Source of the DNA: an uncultured Oscillospiraceae bacterium
Lineage (GTDB): Bacteria > Bacillota > Clostridia > Oscillospirales > Acutalibacteraceae
Assembly: GCA_900543215.1 (NCBI GenBank)
Contig: UQQR01000027.1
Location: forward strand, 1 to 21,040
Reading direction: 5' to 3'
Length of the DNA: 21,040 bases
Below, in pieces: positions 13,795 to 20,882 of this stretch. The translations under genes were made by a program, and so were the position numbers. Every line of letters starts with the position of its first letter. The first letter of the stretch is position 1. The notes below the pieces were generated by a model. That model made no database searches and was not told the origin of the DNA. It saw nothing but the letters and a program-made list of their open reading frames with translations.

Positions 13795-15216
13795 ATGAAG
13801 GTTTTATTTGCATCAAGCGAGGCGTATCCGTTTGCTATGTCAGGCGGTCTTGCCGATGTGGCAGGCGCTCTGCCTAAGGCATTAAGGCGCAGACTTATAG
13901 GCTGTCGCATTGTAATGCCGCTTTACAGTTCGATACCCGACGAGTTAAGGGAAAAAATGAATTTTATAGGCAGTATTACCGTCTCCGTTGCGTGGAGACG
14001 CCAATACTGCGGAATATTTGAAGCTCATCTTGACGGAGTTATTTACTATTTTATCGATAACCAGTATTATTTCAAGCGTGACGGTCTTTACGGTCATTAT
14101 GATGACGCGGAGCGTTTTGCGTTCTTCTCGCGCGCGGTGCTTGATATAATACCTCATATCGGCTTTAAGCCGGATATTATTCATTGCAACGATTGGCAGA
14201 CGGCACTTGTGCCGGTGTATCTTAACGCAATGTACCGCAGCGATGAAACATACCGTGACATAAAAACCGTATTCACTATTCACAACATACAGTATCAGGG
14301 CAAATACGGCAAGGAGCTTAACGGCGATGTTATAGGTCTTCCGCCGGAGTGCGAAAGCCTTGTGGAATACGATGGCTGCGTAAACTTTTTAAAGGGCGCA
14401 ATACAGTGCGCTGATAAGGTCACCACCGTTTCTCCCACATATGCCCGTGAAATACTGGAACCTTATTATTCACACGGACTTGACAGGATACTCAGTCAGT
14501 TTACCTTTAAGCTTACGGGCATTGTGAACGGAATTGACTGCGATGTTTATAATCCCGAAACCGATAATTTGATTTATAAAAATTATTCGGTTGACGATAT
14601 TGCGGGAAAGGCGTATAATAAGAAAATGCTGCAAAAGGAAATGGGACTTCCGGTACGGCCGGATGTACCTGTTATCGGCATTGTCACACGCCTTGTCAAA
14701 CATAAGGGTCTTGACCTTGTAAAATGTGTGTTCGAGGAGCTTTTAAAGGCAGATGTTCAGTTTGTTATATTAGGCTCCGGCGAGTGGGAGTTTGAAACCT
14801 TCTTCCACGGCGAAGCGGAGGCTCACCGTGATAAGGTAGGTCTTAAGCTTGGCTTTAACACACAGCTTGCGCATAAGATTTATGCCGGCGCGGATATGTT
14901 CCTTATGCCGAGCCAGTCCGAGCCTTGCGGTTTGGCGCAACTGGTGGCTCTGCGCTACGGAACTGTACCGATTGTAAGGGAAACAGGCGGTCTTAACGAC
15001 ACAATAAGCGACAGCGAAAGCGGCGAGGGCAACGGTTTCACCTTTAAGAACTACAATGCTCACGAAATGGAAAACGCGGTTTGGCGCGCTATCGGCGGAT
15101 ACGGCGATAAGAACGGCTGGGACATTCTTCGCAAGCGTTGTATGCAGTGCGATAACAGCTGGGGAATTTCCGCAAACAAATATATCAAGCTTTACAAGGA
15201 AATTCTTGGGAAATAG
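13795..15216 (+). CDS. glgA: Glycogen synthase, ADP-glucose type (GT5)
   Basis: It extends glycogen chains with glucose from ADP-glucose. ATG 13795 follows GGAG (13784-13787) and gives 473 residues, the family norm; a longer frame reaching back into glgD is an artefact. The N-terminus KVLFASSEAYPF and GGLADVAGALPKAL form the first Rossmann fold. HNDWQTALVPVYL-type and FTIHNIQYQGKYG motifs follow. The second fold carries GIVNGIDCDVYNP, GIVTRLVKHKGLD and PSQSEPCGLAQLVALRYGT with the ExxxxxxxE pair. The usual Lys of the KxGGL loop is Met15 here (MSGGL), a substitution also seen in other Clostridia as far as I recall. It is the last enzyme of glgBCDA. Confidence 0.95.
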   Translation: MKVLFASSEAYPFAMSGGLADVAGALPKALRRRLIGCRIVMPLYSSIPDELREKMNFIGSITVSVAWRRQYCGIFEAHLDGVIYYFIDNQYYFKRDGLYGHYDDAERFAFFSRAVLDIIPHIGFKPDIIHCNDWQTALVPVYLNAMYRSDETYRDIKTVFTIHNIQYQGKYGKELNGDVIGLPPECESLVEYDGCVNFLKGAIQCADKVTTVSPTYAREILEPYYSHGLDRILSQFTFKLTGIVNGIDCDVYNPETDNLIYKNYSVDDIAGKAYNKKMLQKEMGLPVRPDVPVIGIVTRLVKHKGLDLVKCVFEELLKADVQFVILGSGEWEFETFFHGEAEAHRDKVGLKLGFNTQLAHKIYAGADMFLMPSQSEPCGLAQLVALRYGTVPIVRETGGLNDTISDSESGEGNGFTFKNYNAHEMENAVWRAIGGYGDKNGWDILRKRCMQCDNSWGISANKYIKLYKEILGK

Positions 15217-15243
15217 CAGTAATTCTTACTTAGGGGATAAGGT

Positions 15244-16089
15244 ATGGATATTATCAAGTCAATTATTCTGGGCATTATCGAGGGCATTACCGAATGGCTG
15301 CCGATAAGCAGTACGGGACATCTGATTTTGGCAGATGAGTTTATTAAACTCGATATGTCAAAAGAATTTATGGAAATGTTCAATGTTGTAATACAACTCG
15401 GCGCTATTCTTGCGGTAGTGGTTATTTTTTGGAAAAAGCTCTGGCCCTTTACGCTTGATAAAAGTAAGGGCTACAACTACATAACAAAGAGCGGCGGAAT
15501 AATCAAAAAAGATGTTATGGATATGTGGTTTAAGGTAATTGTAGCAATGTTACCTGCCGCAATTGTCGGTATTCCGTTCGATAATTTATTTGAAGAGCAT
15601 TTCCACAATTATATTGTGGTTTCGGCGGCGCTGATAGTTTACGGTATTCTTTTCATAATCATCGAACGCCGTAACGACGGCAAAAAGCCTAAGATAAACA
15701 GCATTGCCGATATATCCTACAAAACAGCGCTTATAATCGGATGTTTCCAGGCGCTTTCGCTTATACCGGGCACCTCACGCAGCGGTTCGACCATTCTCGG
15801 CGCTATTATAATAGGCGTCTCAAGAGTTGCGGCGGCTGAATTCAGCTTTTTCCTTGCTGTTCCCGTTATGTTCGGCGCAAGCCTTATAAAGCTCTTGAAA
15901 TTCGGATTTTCATTTACGGGCGCGGAGCTTGCCGTGCTTCTTGTGGGTACTCTTACCTCGTTTTTGGTTTCCGTTGTTGCGGTCAAATTCCTTATGAACT
16001 ATGTAAGAAAGCATGATTTTTCCGCATTCGGCTATTACAGAATTGCGCTCGGCGCCGTGGTTTTGGCGTATTTTCTTATTGCGAGGTAA
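15244..16089 (+). CDS. uppP: Undecaprenyl-diphosphate phosphatase
   Basis: This integral membrane phosphatase recycles undecaprenyl pyrophosphate for cell-wall synthesis and can give bacitracin resistance. It has 281 residues and starts at ATG 15244 after AGGGGATAAGG. The two family signatures are intact: EGITEWLPISSTGHL (13-27, with E13 and E17) and PGTSRSGST (175-183, with R179). About eight hydrophobic segments are visible. It begins 27 nt after glgA with no terminator between, so it is likely read from the glycogen promoter, and it ends 3 nt before the next gene. The functional link to glycogen is not obvious. Confidence 0.96.
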   Translation: MDIIKSIILGIIEGITEWLPISSTGHLILADEFIKLDMSKEFMEMFNVVIQLGAILAVVVIFWKKLWPFTLDKSKGYNYITKSGGIIKKDVMDMWFKVIVAMLPAAIVGIPFDNLFEEHFHNYIVVSAALIVYGILFIIIERRNDGKKPKINSIADISYKTALIIGCFQALSLIPGTSRSGSTILGAIIIGVSRVAAAEFSFFLAVPVMFGASLIKLLKFGFSFTGAELAVLLVGTLTSFLVSVVAVKFLMNYVRKHDFSAFGYYRIALGAVVLAYFLIAR

Positions 16090-16092
16090 ATT

Positions 16093-16641
16093 ATGAAGCT
16101 TTTTATTGCCTCCGATATACACGGTTCGGCTTATTACTGCGAAAAAATGTTAAAAGCGGCGGAGTGTGAAAAGGCGGACAGACTTTTAATTCTCGGCGAC
16201 ATTCTGTATCACGGTCCGCGCAACGATCTGCCTAAGGATTATAATCCGAAAAAGGTTATTGAATTGCTTAATCAGCTTAAAAACAAGCTGCTTTGCGTCA
16301 GGGGAAACTGCGACGCGGAGGTTGACCAGATGGTGCTTGATTTTCCCGTGCTTGCGAATTATGCCGTTATACCCGTGAGCGATAAATTGATATATGCCAC
16401 TCACGGTCACATATATAATTGCGACAATCTTCCGCCAATCTGCGAGGGAGATATATTGCTAAACGGTCATACCCATATACCAAAGTGTATTCGGTATGAA
16501 GGCTTTATTTATATGAACCCCGGTTCTGTTTCAATACCGAAAGACAACAGTCCCCACAGCTATATGACGCTTGAGGACGGAGCTTTCACTTGGAAAGCTC
16601 TTGAAAACGGGGAAGTATATAACAGCTTTAAAATTAATTGA
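16093..16641 (+). CDS. yfcE: YfcE-like metallophosphodiesterase
   Basis: This is a 182-residue cytoplasmic calcineurin-like phosphoesterase, the same size as E. coli YfcE (184). ATG 16093 follows GAGGTAAATT, which lies across the uppP stop. The metal-binding motifs are complete: SDIHG (D8, H10), LGDIL (G35, D36), RGNCD, ATHGH and NGHTH. YfcE-type proteins hydrolyse artificial phosphodiesters; the natural substrate is not known. The tight 3-nt spacing from uppP and the terminator after it make it the last gene of the glycogen transcription unit. Confidence 0.88.
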   Translation: MKLFIASDIHGSAYYCEKMLKAAECEKADRLLILGDILYHGPRNDLPKDYNPKKVIELLNQLKNKLLCVRGNCDAEVDQMVLDFPVLANYAVIPVSDKLIYATHGHIYNCDNLPPICEGDILLNGHTHIPKCIRYEGFIYMNPGSVSIPKDNSPHSYMTLEDGAFTWKALENGEVYNSFKIN

Positions 16642-16650
16642 TTATAAATT

Positions 16651-16679
16651 AACGGGCAGATTTCGGTTTGTCCGTTTTT
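16651..16679 (+). terminator. Intrinsic terminator after the yfcE-like gene
   Basis: AACGGGCAGA (16651-16660) pairs with TTTGTCCGTT (16667-16676) over 10 bp, including two G-U wobbles, around a TTTCGG loop. Five Ts at 16675-16679 follow. The -35 of the next promoter starts 2 nt later, at 16681. Confidence 0.8.
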
Positions 16680-16680
16680 G

Positions 16681-16709
16681 TTGCATTTTTTAATTCCCTG
16701 TGATATAAT
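16681..16709 (+). promoter_or_regulatory. Sigma-A-type promoter of the Rrf2 regulator gene
   Basis: TTGCAT (16681-16686) and TATAAT (16704-16709) are 17 nt apart. The operator-like dyad at 16692-16716 covers the spacer and the -10, a position where a bound repressor would block RNA polymerase. Confidence 0.88.
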
Positions 16710-16716
16710 AGGAATT
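16692..16716. promoter_or_regulatory. Putative Rrf2/IscR-type operator 1
   Basis: AATTCC (16692-16697), 13 nt, then GGAATT (16711-16716). One further base on each side keeps the symmetry (T/A). The same half-sites with the same 13-nt spacing occur at the iscS promoter and were not noticed elsewhere in the window. Position over the regulator's own -10 suggests autorepression. Confidence 0.7.
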
Positions 16717-16729
16717 AAAGGTGATAATA

Positions 16730-17140
16730 ATGATGATTTCAACAAAGGGCCGCTATGCTTTGCGTGTTATGACAGACCTTGCGCTTCACGGCGACGGCTA
16801 TATTCCGCTTTCGGATATTGCCGCAAGGCAGGAGGTATCCTTAAAATACCTTGAAGCGATAATTTCTTCTTTGAATAAAGCAGGCTTTGTCGAAAGCCAA
16901 AGAGGGAAAAGCGGCGGATATAAGCTTAGTAAAAAGCCCGTGCAATATACGCTTAAGAAAATTCTTGAGGCAACCGAGGGCGAGCTTGTTCCTGTAAATT
17001 GCGCTTGCCTTACGGGCGAGGGCGACTGCAAACGGGCGGAGCTTTGCCCGACTATGCCGGTCTGGCAAAAACTTGATAAAATAATATCCGATTATCTTAA
17101 TAGCGTAACGCTAAAGGATTTACTTTTGGAAGAAAAATAA
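16730..17140 (+). CDS. iscR: Rrf2 family regulator, IscR-like
   Basis: This is a winged helix-turn-helix regulator of Fe-S cluster assembly, 136 residues from ATG 16730. ATG 16733 is equally close to the AAAGGTGAT ribosome site and would give the common MISTKGRYALRVM start; the GTG at 16721 lies in the ribosome site. The N-terminal wing-HTH has STKGRYALRVMTDLALH, LSDIAARQEVSLKYLEAIISSL and SQRGKSGGYKL, the Rrf2 hallmark. Four cysteines follow at C91, C93, C100 and C106. Three of these sit where IscR ligands (92, 98, 104 in E. coli) bind a [2Fe-2S] cluster. The dyads at its own promoter and at iscS are likely targets. A CymR-like cysteine-metabolism role is an alternative, but the cysteines and the iscS-iscU neighbours favour an Fe-S sensor. 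Confidence 0.87.
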   Translation: MMISTKGRYALRVMTDLALHGDGYIPLSDIAARQEVSLKYLEAIISSLNKAGFVESQRGKSGGYKLSKKPVQYTLKKILEATEGELVPVNCACLTGEGDCKRAELCPTMPVWQKLDKIISDYLNSVTLKDLLLEEK

Positions 17141-17164
17141 ATTCCTATTGACTTTATAGGAATT
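17140..17164. promoter_or_regulatory. Putative Rrf2/IscR-type operator 2, at the iscS promoter
   Basis: AATTCCTAT (17140-17148) and ATAGGAATT (17156-17164) form a perfect 9-bp dyad with a 7-nt centre. It matches operator 1 as AATTCC-N13-GGAATT. It overlaps the -35 at 17148-17153, so binding should repress iscS-iscU. It begins at the last base of the regulator stop codon. Confidence 0.75.
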
Positions 17165-17176
17165 ATATGTTATATT
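17148..17176 (+). promoter_or_regulatory. Sigma-A-type promoter of iscS-iscU
   Basis: TTGACT (17148-17153) and TATATT (17171-17176) with 17 nt between. It gives iscS-iscU their own start in addition to any read-through from the regulator gene. Confidence 0.85.
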
Positions 17177-17211
17177 ATTAACACAGTAATAAAAAGGATG
17201 TGAATTGTTTA

Positions 17212-18402
17212 ATGAAGGTTTATGCAGATAATGCCGCTACCACAAGAATAAGCGATACCGCATTTGACGCTATGCTGCCGTATTTCAAGGAGATGTACGG
17301 TAATCCGTCAAGCCTTTATACATTGGGTCAGAAGTCGCAGGAGGCACTGTGTGCCGCCCGTGAAACAATGGCTCATTATCTTAATTGCGATATGAAGGAA
17401 ATTACCTTTACCTCCGGCGGAAGCGAGGCTGATAATCAGGCTATACTTACCGGTGCTTATCTCGGCGAGAAGCAGGGGAAAAAGCATATTATTTCTTCGG
17501 CTTTTGAGCATCACGCGGTTCTTCATACACTTAAAAAGCTTGAAAAACAGGGCTTCGAGGTTACGCTACTGCCCGTACATTCGGACGGATTTGTCCGCCC
17601 CGAGGAGTTAAAGGCGGCTATCCGTGAGGATACAGCGCTTGTAACTGTAATGTACGCCAATAACGAAATAGGCACTGTTCAGCCCATTAGGGAGCTTGGT
17701 GCGGTATGTCACGAAAAGGGAGTCCTTTTCCATACCGACGCGGTTCAGGCGGCAGGTCATATAAAAATTGATGTCAAGGCGGATAATATAGATATGCTTT
17801 CTATGTCTGCGCATAAATTCCACGGTCCTAAAGGCATCGGTATGCTTTACGCGAGAAAGGGAATTAATCTTTATACGCTTATCGAGGGCGGCGCGCAGGA
17901 AAGAGGAAAGCGTGCGGGAACCGAGAATGTACCGGCTATTATGGGTATGGCGGCGGCATTTAAGGAAAGTTGTGAAAATCTCGAAAAAAACTTTGAGTAT
18001 GTAAAGGGACTGAGAGATAAGGTTGCCGCCGAGCTCTCAAAAATTCCGCATTCAAAGATTAACGGCGATATAACCAAAGGTCTTGCGGGCACACTTAATA
18101 TGTGCTTTGAGGGAATTGAGGGCGAATCGCTTTTACTGTTGCTTGACGACAGAGGAATAAGCGCTTCGTCGGGTTCTGCCTGCACATCCGGCTCGCTCGA
18201 TCCGAGCCATGTTTTGCTTGCCTTGGGACTTCCTCACGAGGTTGCTCACGGTTCTCTCAGAATTTCGCTCAGCGAGTACAACACCGAAGAGGATGTAAAC
18301 CATATTATTAAAAATGTACCGGAGGTTGTGGCTTATCTGCGCTCAATGTCGCCGGTGTGGAAAGATTTAGAAGAAGGGAAGAAACAGTATGTTATACAGT
18401 GA
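17212..18402 (+). CDS. iscS: Cysteine desulfurase, IscS/NifS type
   Basis: This PLP enzyme takes sulfur from L-cysteine as an enzyme-bound persulfide for Fe-S cluster building. ATG 17212 follows AAGGATGTGA and gives 396 residues starting MKVYADNAATT, the usual family start; an in-frame GTG at 17200 lies inside the ribosome site. Fingerprints are GGSEADNQAIL, SSAFEHHAVL, MYANNEIGTVQP, HTDAVQAAGH and the PLP lysine K202 in SAHKFHGPKG. The mobile-loop sulfur-carrying cysteine is C324 in SSGSACTSGS. That loop is of the IscS/NifS group rather than SufS. The gene overlaps iscU by 14 nt, so enzyme and scaffold are coupled. Confidence 0.95.
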   Translation: MKVYADNAATTRISDTAFDAMLPYFKEMYGNPSSLYTLGQKSQEALCAARETMAHYLNCDMKEITFTSGGSEADNQAILTGAYLGEKQGKKHIISSAFEHHAVLHTLKKLEKQGFEVTLLPVHSDGFVRPEELKAAIREDTALVTVMYANNEIGTVQPIRELGAVCHEKGVLFHTDAVQAAGHIKIDVKADNIDMLSMSAHKFHGPKGIGMLYARKGINLYTLIEGGAQERGKRAGTENVPAIMGMAAAFKESCENLEKNFEYVKGLRDKVAAELSKIPHSKINGDITKGLAGTLNMCFEGIEGESLLLLLDDRGISASSGSACTSGSLDPSHVLLALGLPHEVAHGSLRISLSEYNTEEDVNHIIKNVPEVVAYLRSMSPVWKDLEEGKKQYVIQ

Positions 18403-18826
18403 AAAGGTAATGGATCATTTCAGAAATCCCCGTAATCTCGGTACTATTGACGATGCCGACGCTGTCGGTGAGGTAGGCAACGCAAAATGCGGCGATATAA
18501 TGAAAATGTATCTTAAAATTAAGGACGGTATAATAACCGATGTAAAGTTTAACACCTTCGGCTGCGGTTCCGCCATTGCGACAAGCTCAATGGCTACCGA
18601 AATGATTAAAGGTAAGCCCGTAACCGAGGCTTTAAAGCTTTCAAACAAGGCGGTTGTTGAGGCGCTGGACGGACTTCCGGCGCATAAGTTACATTGCTCT
18701 GTTTTGGCGGAGGAAGCGGTCAAGGCCGCGCTTTTCGATTATTACAAAAAGCATCCTGAACTTGAAAAACCGGAGGGTTTGACGGATTGCGCCGCTTGCT
18801 CGGGCGGATGCTGTTCCTGCCATTAA
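18389..18826 (+). CDS. iscU: Fe-S cluster scaffold, IscU/NifU type, with Cys-rich tail
   Basis: It accepts sulfur from IscS and iron to build a transient Fe-S cluster. It has 145 residues; ATG 18389 lies inside the end of iscS, with GAAGGGAAG upstream. The three ligand cysteines are present: C34 (AKCGD, with D36), C59 (FGCGSA) and C103 (HCSVLAEEA). The body ends near residue 128. Unlike classical IscU (128 residues) it carries a tail with five cysteines in the last twelve positions (134, 137, 141, 142, 144). I do not see the LPPVK-type chaperone motif of classical IscU, and no HscA or HscB gene lies here. The tail could hold or receive metal or sulfur. Confidence 0.92.
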   Translation: MLYSEKVMDHFRNPRNLGTIDDADAVGEVGNAKCGDIMKMYLKIKDGIITDVKFNTFGCGSAIATSSMATEMIKGKPVTEALKLSNKAVVEALDGLPAHKLHCSVLAEEAVKAALFDYYKKHPELEKPEGLTDCAACSGGCCSCH

Positions 18827-18844
18827 GCCGTATTTAATTTTAAA

Positions 18845-18875
18845 TACAGCCGCATTTATGCGGCTGTACTTTTTT
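18845..18875 (+). terminator. Intrinsic terminator after iscU
   Basis: TACAGCCGCA (18845-18854) pairs perfectly with TGCGGCTGTA (18859-18868) around a TTTA loop, and a C then six Ts follow (18870-18875). It closes the Fe-S transcription unit. Confidence 0.93.
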
Positions 18876-18881
18876 AAATAT

Positions 18882-18923
18882 AAAAAGCAAAACCGACAAG
18901 CCTTATAAAAGACCTGTCGGTTT
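18882..18923 (-). terminator. Intrinsic terminator of tRNA-Ala
   Basis: On the minus strand AAACCGACA (18923-18915) pairs with TGTCGGTTT (18898-18890), followed by TGC and five Ts (18886-18882). It lies one base beyond the CCA end of the tRNA. It faces the iscU terminator, as expected between convergent units. Confidence 0.75.
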
Positions 18924-18924
18924 A

Positions 18925-19000
18925 TGGTGGAGACGAAGAGGATCGAACTCTCGACCTTACGGATGCGAACCGTACGCTCTCCCAGCTGAGCTACGCCCCC
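18925..19000 (-). tRNA. tRNA-Ala, anticodon CGC
   Basis: A full cloverleaf of 76 nt reads on the minus strand. The acceptor stem is GGGGGCG with CGTCTCC, including the G3-U70 pair that identifies alanine tRNAs. The D arm is GTAGCTCAGCTGGGAGAGC. The anticodon stem is TACGG/CCGTA with loop TTCGCAT (anticodon CGC, codon GCG). The T arm contains GTTCGATCC, and CCA is encoded. The CGC isoacceptor is less common than UGC. Confidence 0.96.
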
Positions 19001-19036
19001 GTGGCAAACTGCCGTGTATGCTTACACAACAGTACT

Positions 19037-19065
19037 ATTCTACTCGTTCCAATACTTTTTGTCAA
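19037..19065 (-). promoter_or_regulatory. Sigma-A-type promoter of tRNA-Ala
   Basis: On the minus strand TTGACA (19060-19065) and TAGAAT (19037-19042) are exactly 17 nt apart. The -35 lies in the last codons of the comM-like gene, and the -10 contains its TAG stop. The predicted start lies about 30 nt before the tRNA 5' end. Confidence 0.8.
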
Positions 19066-20566
19066 GTGTTCTGAACGAAATTGCCGAAAAAATATGCTCT
19101 TTTTTTATAATTTCCTCGTTTGACAGGTCTGCAATAGTTCTCGCAACCTTTAAAATACGGTCGTAGGTTCTGGCAGACATACCAAGCCTTTCAAAGGAAA
19201 GCTTCAAATATTTTTGAGCTTCGTCATCCATAACACAGTATTTTTTAAGCATAGATGAGGTAAGATGAGCGTTACAGGTTATGCCCGTACCTGCATATCT
19301 TTCGATTTGCAACCGTCTTGCTCTGTTTACACGCTTTTGTATTTCGGCGGAGGATTCACCGGGAGCCGCAGAGCTTAAATCACTGTAATCCACCGGCGGA
19401 ACCTCTACATGTAAATCAATTCTGTCAAGCATAGGACCCGATATTCTGTTAAGATATTTTCTTACTGCGGTAGGCTGACAAATACATTCGTGCGTGGGAT
19501 GACCGAAAAATCCGCAGGGGCAGGGGTTCATAGCGGCGACAAGCATAACACGGCTCGGATATGTAAGAGTGCCCGCAACTCTCGATATTGTGACCTTTCC
19601 GTCCTCAAGCGGCTGACGGAGCGCTTCCATAACATCACGCCTGAATTCGGGAAGCTCGTCCAGAAACAAAACGCCGTTATGCGCAAGGGAGATTTCGCCC
19701 GGATGCGGCACAGTTCCGCCGCCGGTTATTCCCGCAACCGAGACTGTGTGGTGAGGGGAACGAAACGGACGATTGCGTACAAAGGGGTCATTTTTGTCAA
19801 GAATACCCGCAATCGAGTGAATTTTCGTAGTTTCAATGGATTCTTCAAATGTCATTTCGGGAAGTATGGTCGGAAGCCTCTTGGCAAGCATACTTTTACC
19901 CGAACCCGGCGGACCTATAAGAATAATGTTATGACCGCCCGCGGCGGCAACCTCAAGCGCTTTTTTTGCGGCGTATTGCCCCTTTACATCGCTGAAATCA
20001 ATGTGCGACGCAACATCCGCAGGTGTAATGTCCGTTCTCGGCTCCGGCGTTAAGGTATTAATTCCCTTAATATGCTCTATAAGCTCTTTAACGGTGCTTA
20101 TACCGTATACATTAATTCCGTCTATAACCGCGGCTTCGGCGGCGTTTTCGGCGGGTACAAAGACATTTTTGATTTGGTTATTAAGCGCTGTAATCGCTAT
20201 TGCGAGTATTCCGCCCGACGGGCGTACTCTGCCGTCAAGCGAAAGCTCACCGACAAATATACTGTCATTAAGCTCGGCTTTAAGCTGACCCGAAGCCTTT
20301 AATATCGCTATCAATACAGGCAGGTCGTAAATCGAGCCTTCTTTTTTTAAATCGGCGGGAGCTAAGTTAATTGTTATACGGCTTACGGGGAATTTATATC
20401 CGCAGTTTTTAATGGCGGCTCTTACCCGATCTCTTGATTCCTTAACGGCGGCGTCGGGCAGACCGACAATATCAAAAGCGGGCAGACCTGTGGATATATC
20501 AGCCTCAACCTCAATCATATAAGAATCAATACCGAATAAGCCTACGCTTTTCAGCCGTGAAAACAC
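19040..20566 (-). CDS. comM: YifB/ComM-type Mg-chelatase-like AAA+ ATPase
   Basis: The protein has 508 residues and starts at GTG 20566, with GGGGGCGG upstream. The N-terminal domain (about 1-165) has the family pattern VEADISTGLPAFDIVGLPDAAVKESRDRV and a Lon-protease-like fold. The AAA+ core has Walker A GPPGSGKS (218-225), FLDELPEF as Walker B, and the insert NPCPCGFFGHP with CICQPTAVRKYLNRISGP. The C-terminal region has arginine-rich helices (SMSARTYDRILKVARTIADL). In naturally competent bacteria ComM is a hexameric helicase that helps branch migration of incoming DNA. Many non-competent Firmicutes carry it, so a recombination or repair role is the safe statement. All key residues are present, and no partner competence gene lies beside it. 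Confidence 0.94.
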   Translation of the reverse strand: MFSRLKSVGLFGIDSYMIEVEADISTGLPAFDIVGLPDAAVKESRDRVRAAIKNCGYKFPVSRITINLAPADLKKEGSIYDLPVLIAILKASGQLKAELNDSIFVGELSLDGRVRPSGGILAIAITALNNQIKNVFVPAENAAEAAVIDGINVYGISTVKELIEHIKGINTLTPEPRTDITPADVASHIDFSDVKGQYAAKKALEVAAAGGHNIILIGPPGSGKSMLAKRLPTILPEMTFEESIETTKIHSIAGILDKNDPFVRNRPFRSPHHTVSVAGITGGGTVPHPGEISLAHNGVLFLDELPEFRRDVMEALRQPLEDGKVTISRVAGTLTYPSRVMLVAAMNPCPCGFFGHPTHECICQPTAVRKYLNRISGPMLDRIDLHVEVPPVDYSDLSSAAPGESSAEIQKRVNRARRLQIERYAGTGITCNAHLTSSMLKKYCVMDDEAQKYLKLSFERLGMSARTYDRILKVARTIADLSNEEIIKKEHIFSAISFRTLDKKYWNE

Positions 20567-20602
20567 ATTTGCCGCCCCCTTATTTACTCAAATACAGCCA
20601 TT

Positions 20603-20631
20603 ATTATACAATAAATCACAGAAAATTGCAA
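20603..20631 (-). promoter_or_regulatory. Sigma-A-type promoter of the comM-like gene
   Basis: On the minus strand TTGCAA (20626-20631) and TATAAT (20603-20608) have a 17-nt spacer. It lies 36 nt upstream of the GTG start at 20566. Confidence 0.82.
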
Positions 20632-20667
20632 CATTATAATAATTTGAACTGCTTTATTAAAAAACAC

Positions 20668-20696
20668 TTGATTTTATGATTTAAGTATTGTATAAT
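20668..20696 (+). promoter_or_regulatory. Sigma-A-type promoter of tRNA-Leu
   Basis: TTGATT (20668-20673) and TATAAT (20691-20696) with exactly 17 nt between, 17 nt upstream of the tRNA. It is divergent from the comM-like promoter. Confidence 0.85.
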
Positions 20697-20713
20697 GACT
20701 TGGTAATGTGTTC

Positions 20714-20800
20714 GCCGGTGTGTCGGAATTGGCAGACGAGACAGACTCAAAATCTGTTATCCGCAAGGGTGTGTGGGTTCGAGTCCCACCACCGGCACCA
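20714..20800 (+). tRNA. tRNA-Leu, anticodon CAA
   Basis: An 87-nt class II tRNA with a long variable arm. The acceptor stem is GCCGGTG/CACCGGC. The anticodon stem is ACAGA/TCTGT with loop CTCAAAA, giving CAA (codon UUG). The variable arm lies around TATCCGCAAGGGTG, the T arm has GGTTCGAGTCC, and CCA is encoded. Confidence 0.96.
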
Positions 20801-20804
20801 TCTA

Positions 20805-20837
20805 AACTCCCAAACCTATATGGTTCGGGAGTTTTTT
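20805..20837 (+). terminator. Intrinsic terminator of tRNA-Leu
   Basis: AACTCCCAAACC (20805-20816) pairs with GGTTCGGGAGTT (20822-20833) with one A-C mismatch and a TATAT loop, followed by a T run. Confidence 0.88.
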
Positions 20838-20882
20838 ATCGTTTAATCAGATGGCTTTTATAAATGAAATTTTCTGTATGAT

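Noticed and set aside
19490..20053. 187-codon plus-strand open frame opposite the comM-like gene
   Set aside because: It lies antisense to a clear AAA+ gene, is basic and low in hydrophobic order, and has no recognisable motif; a shadow frame.
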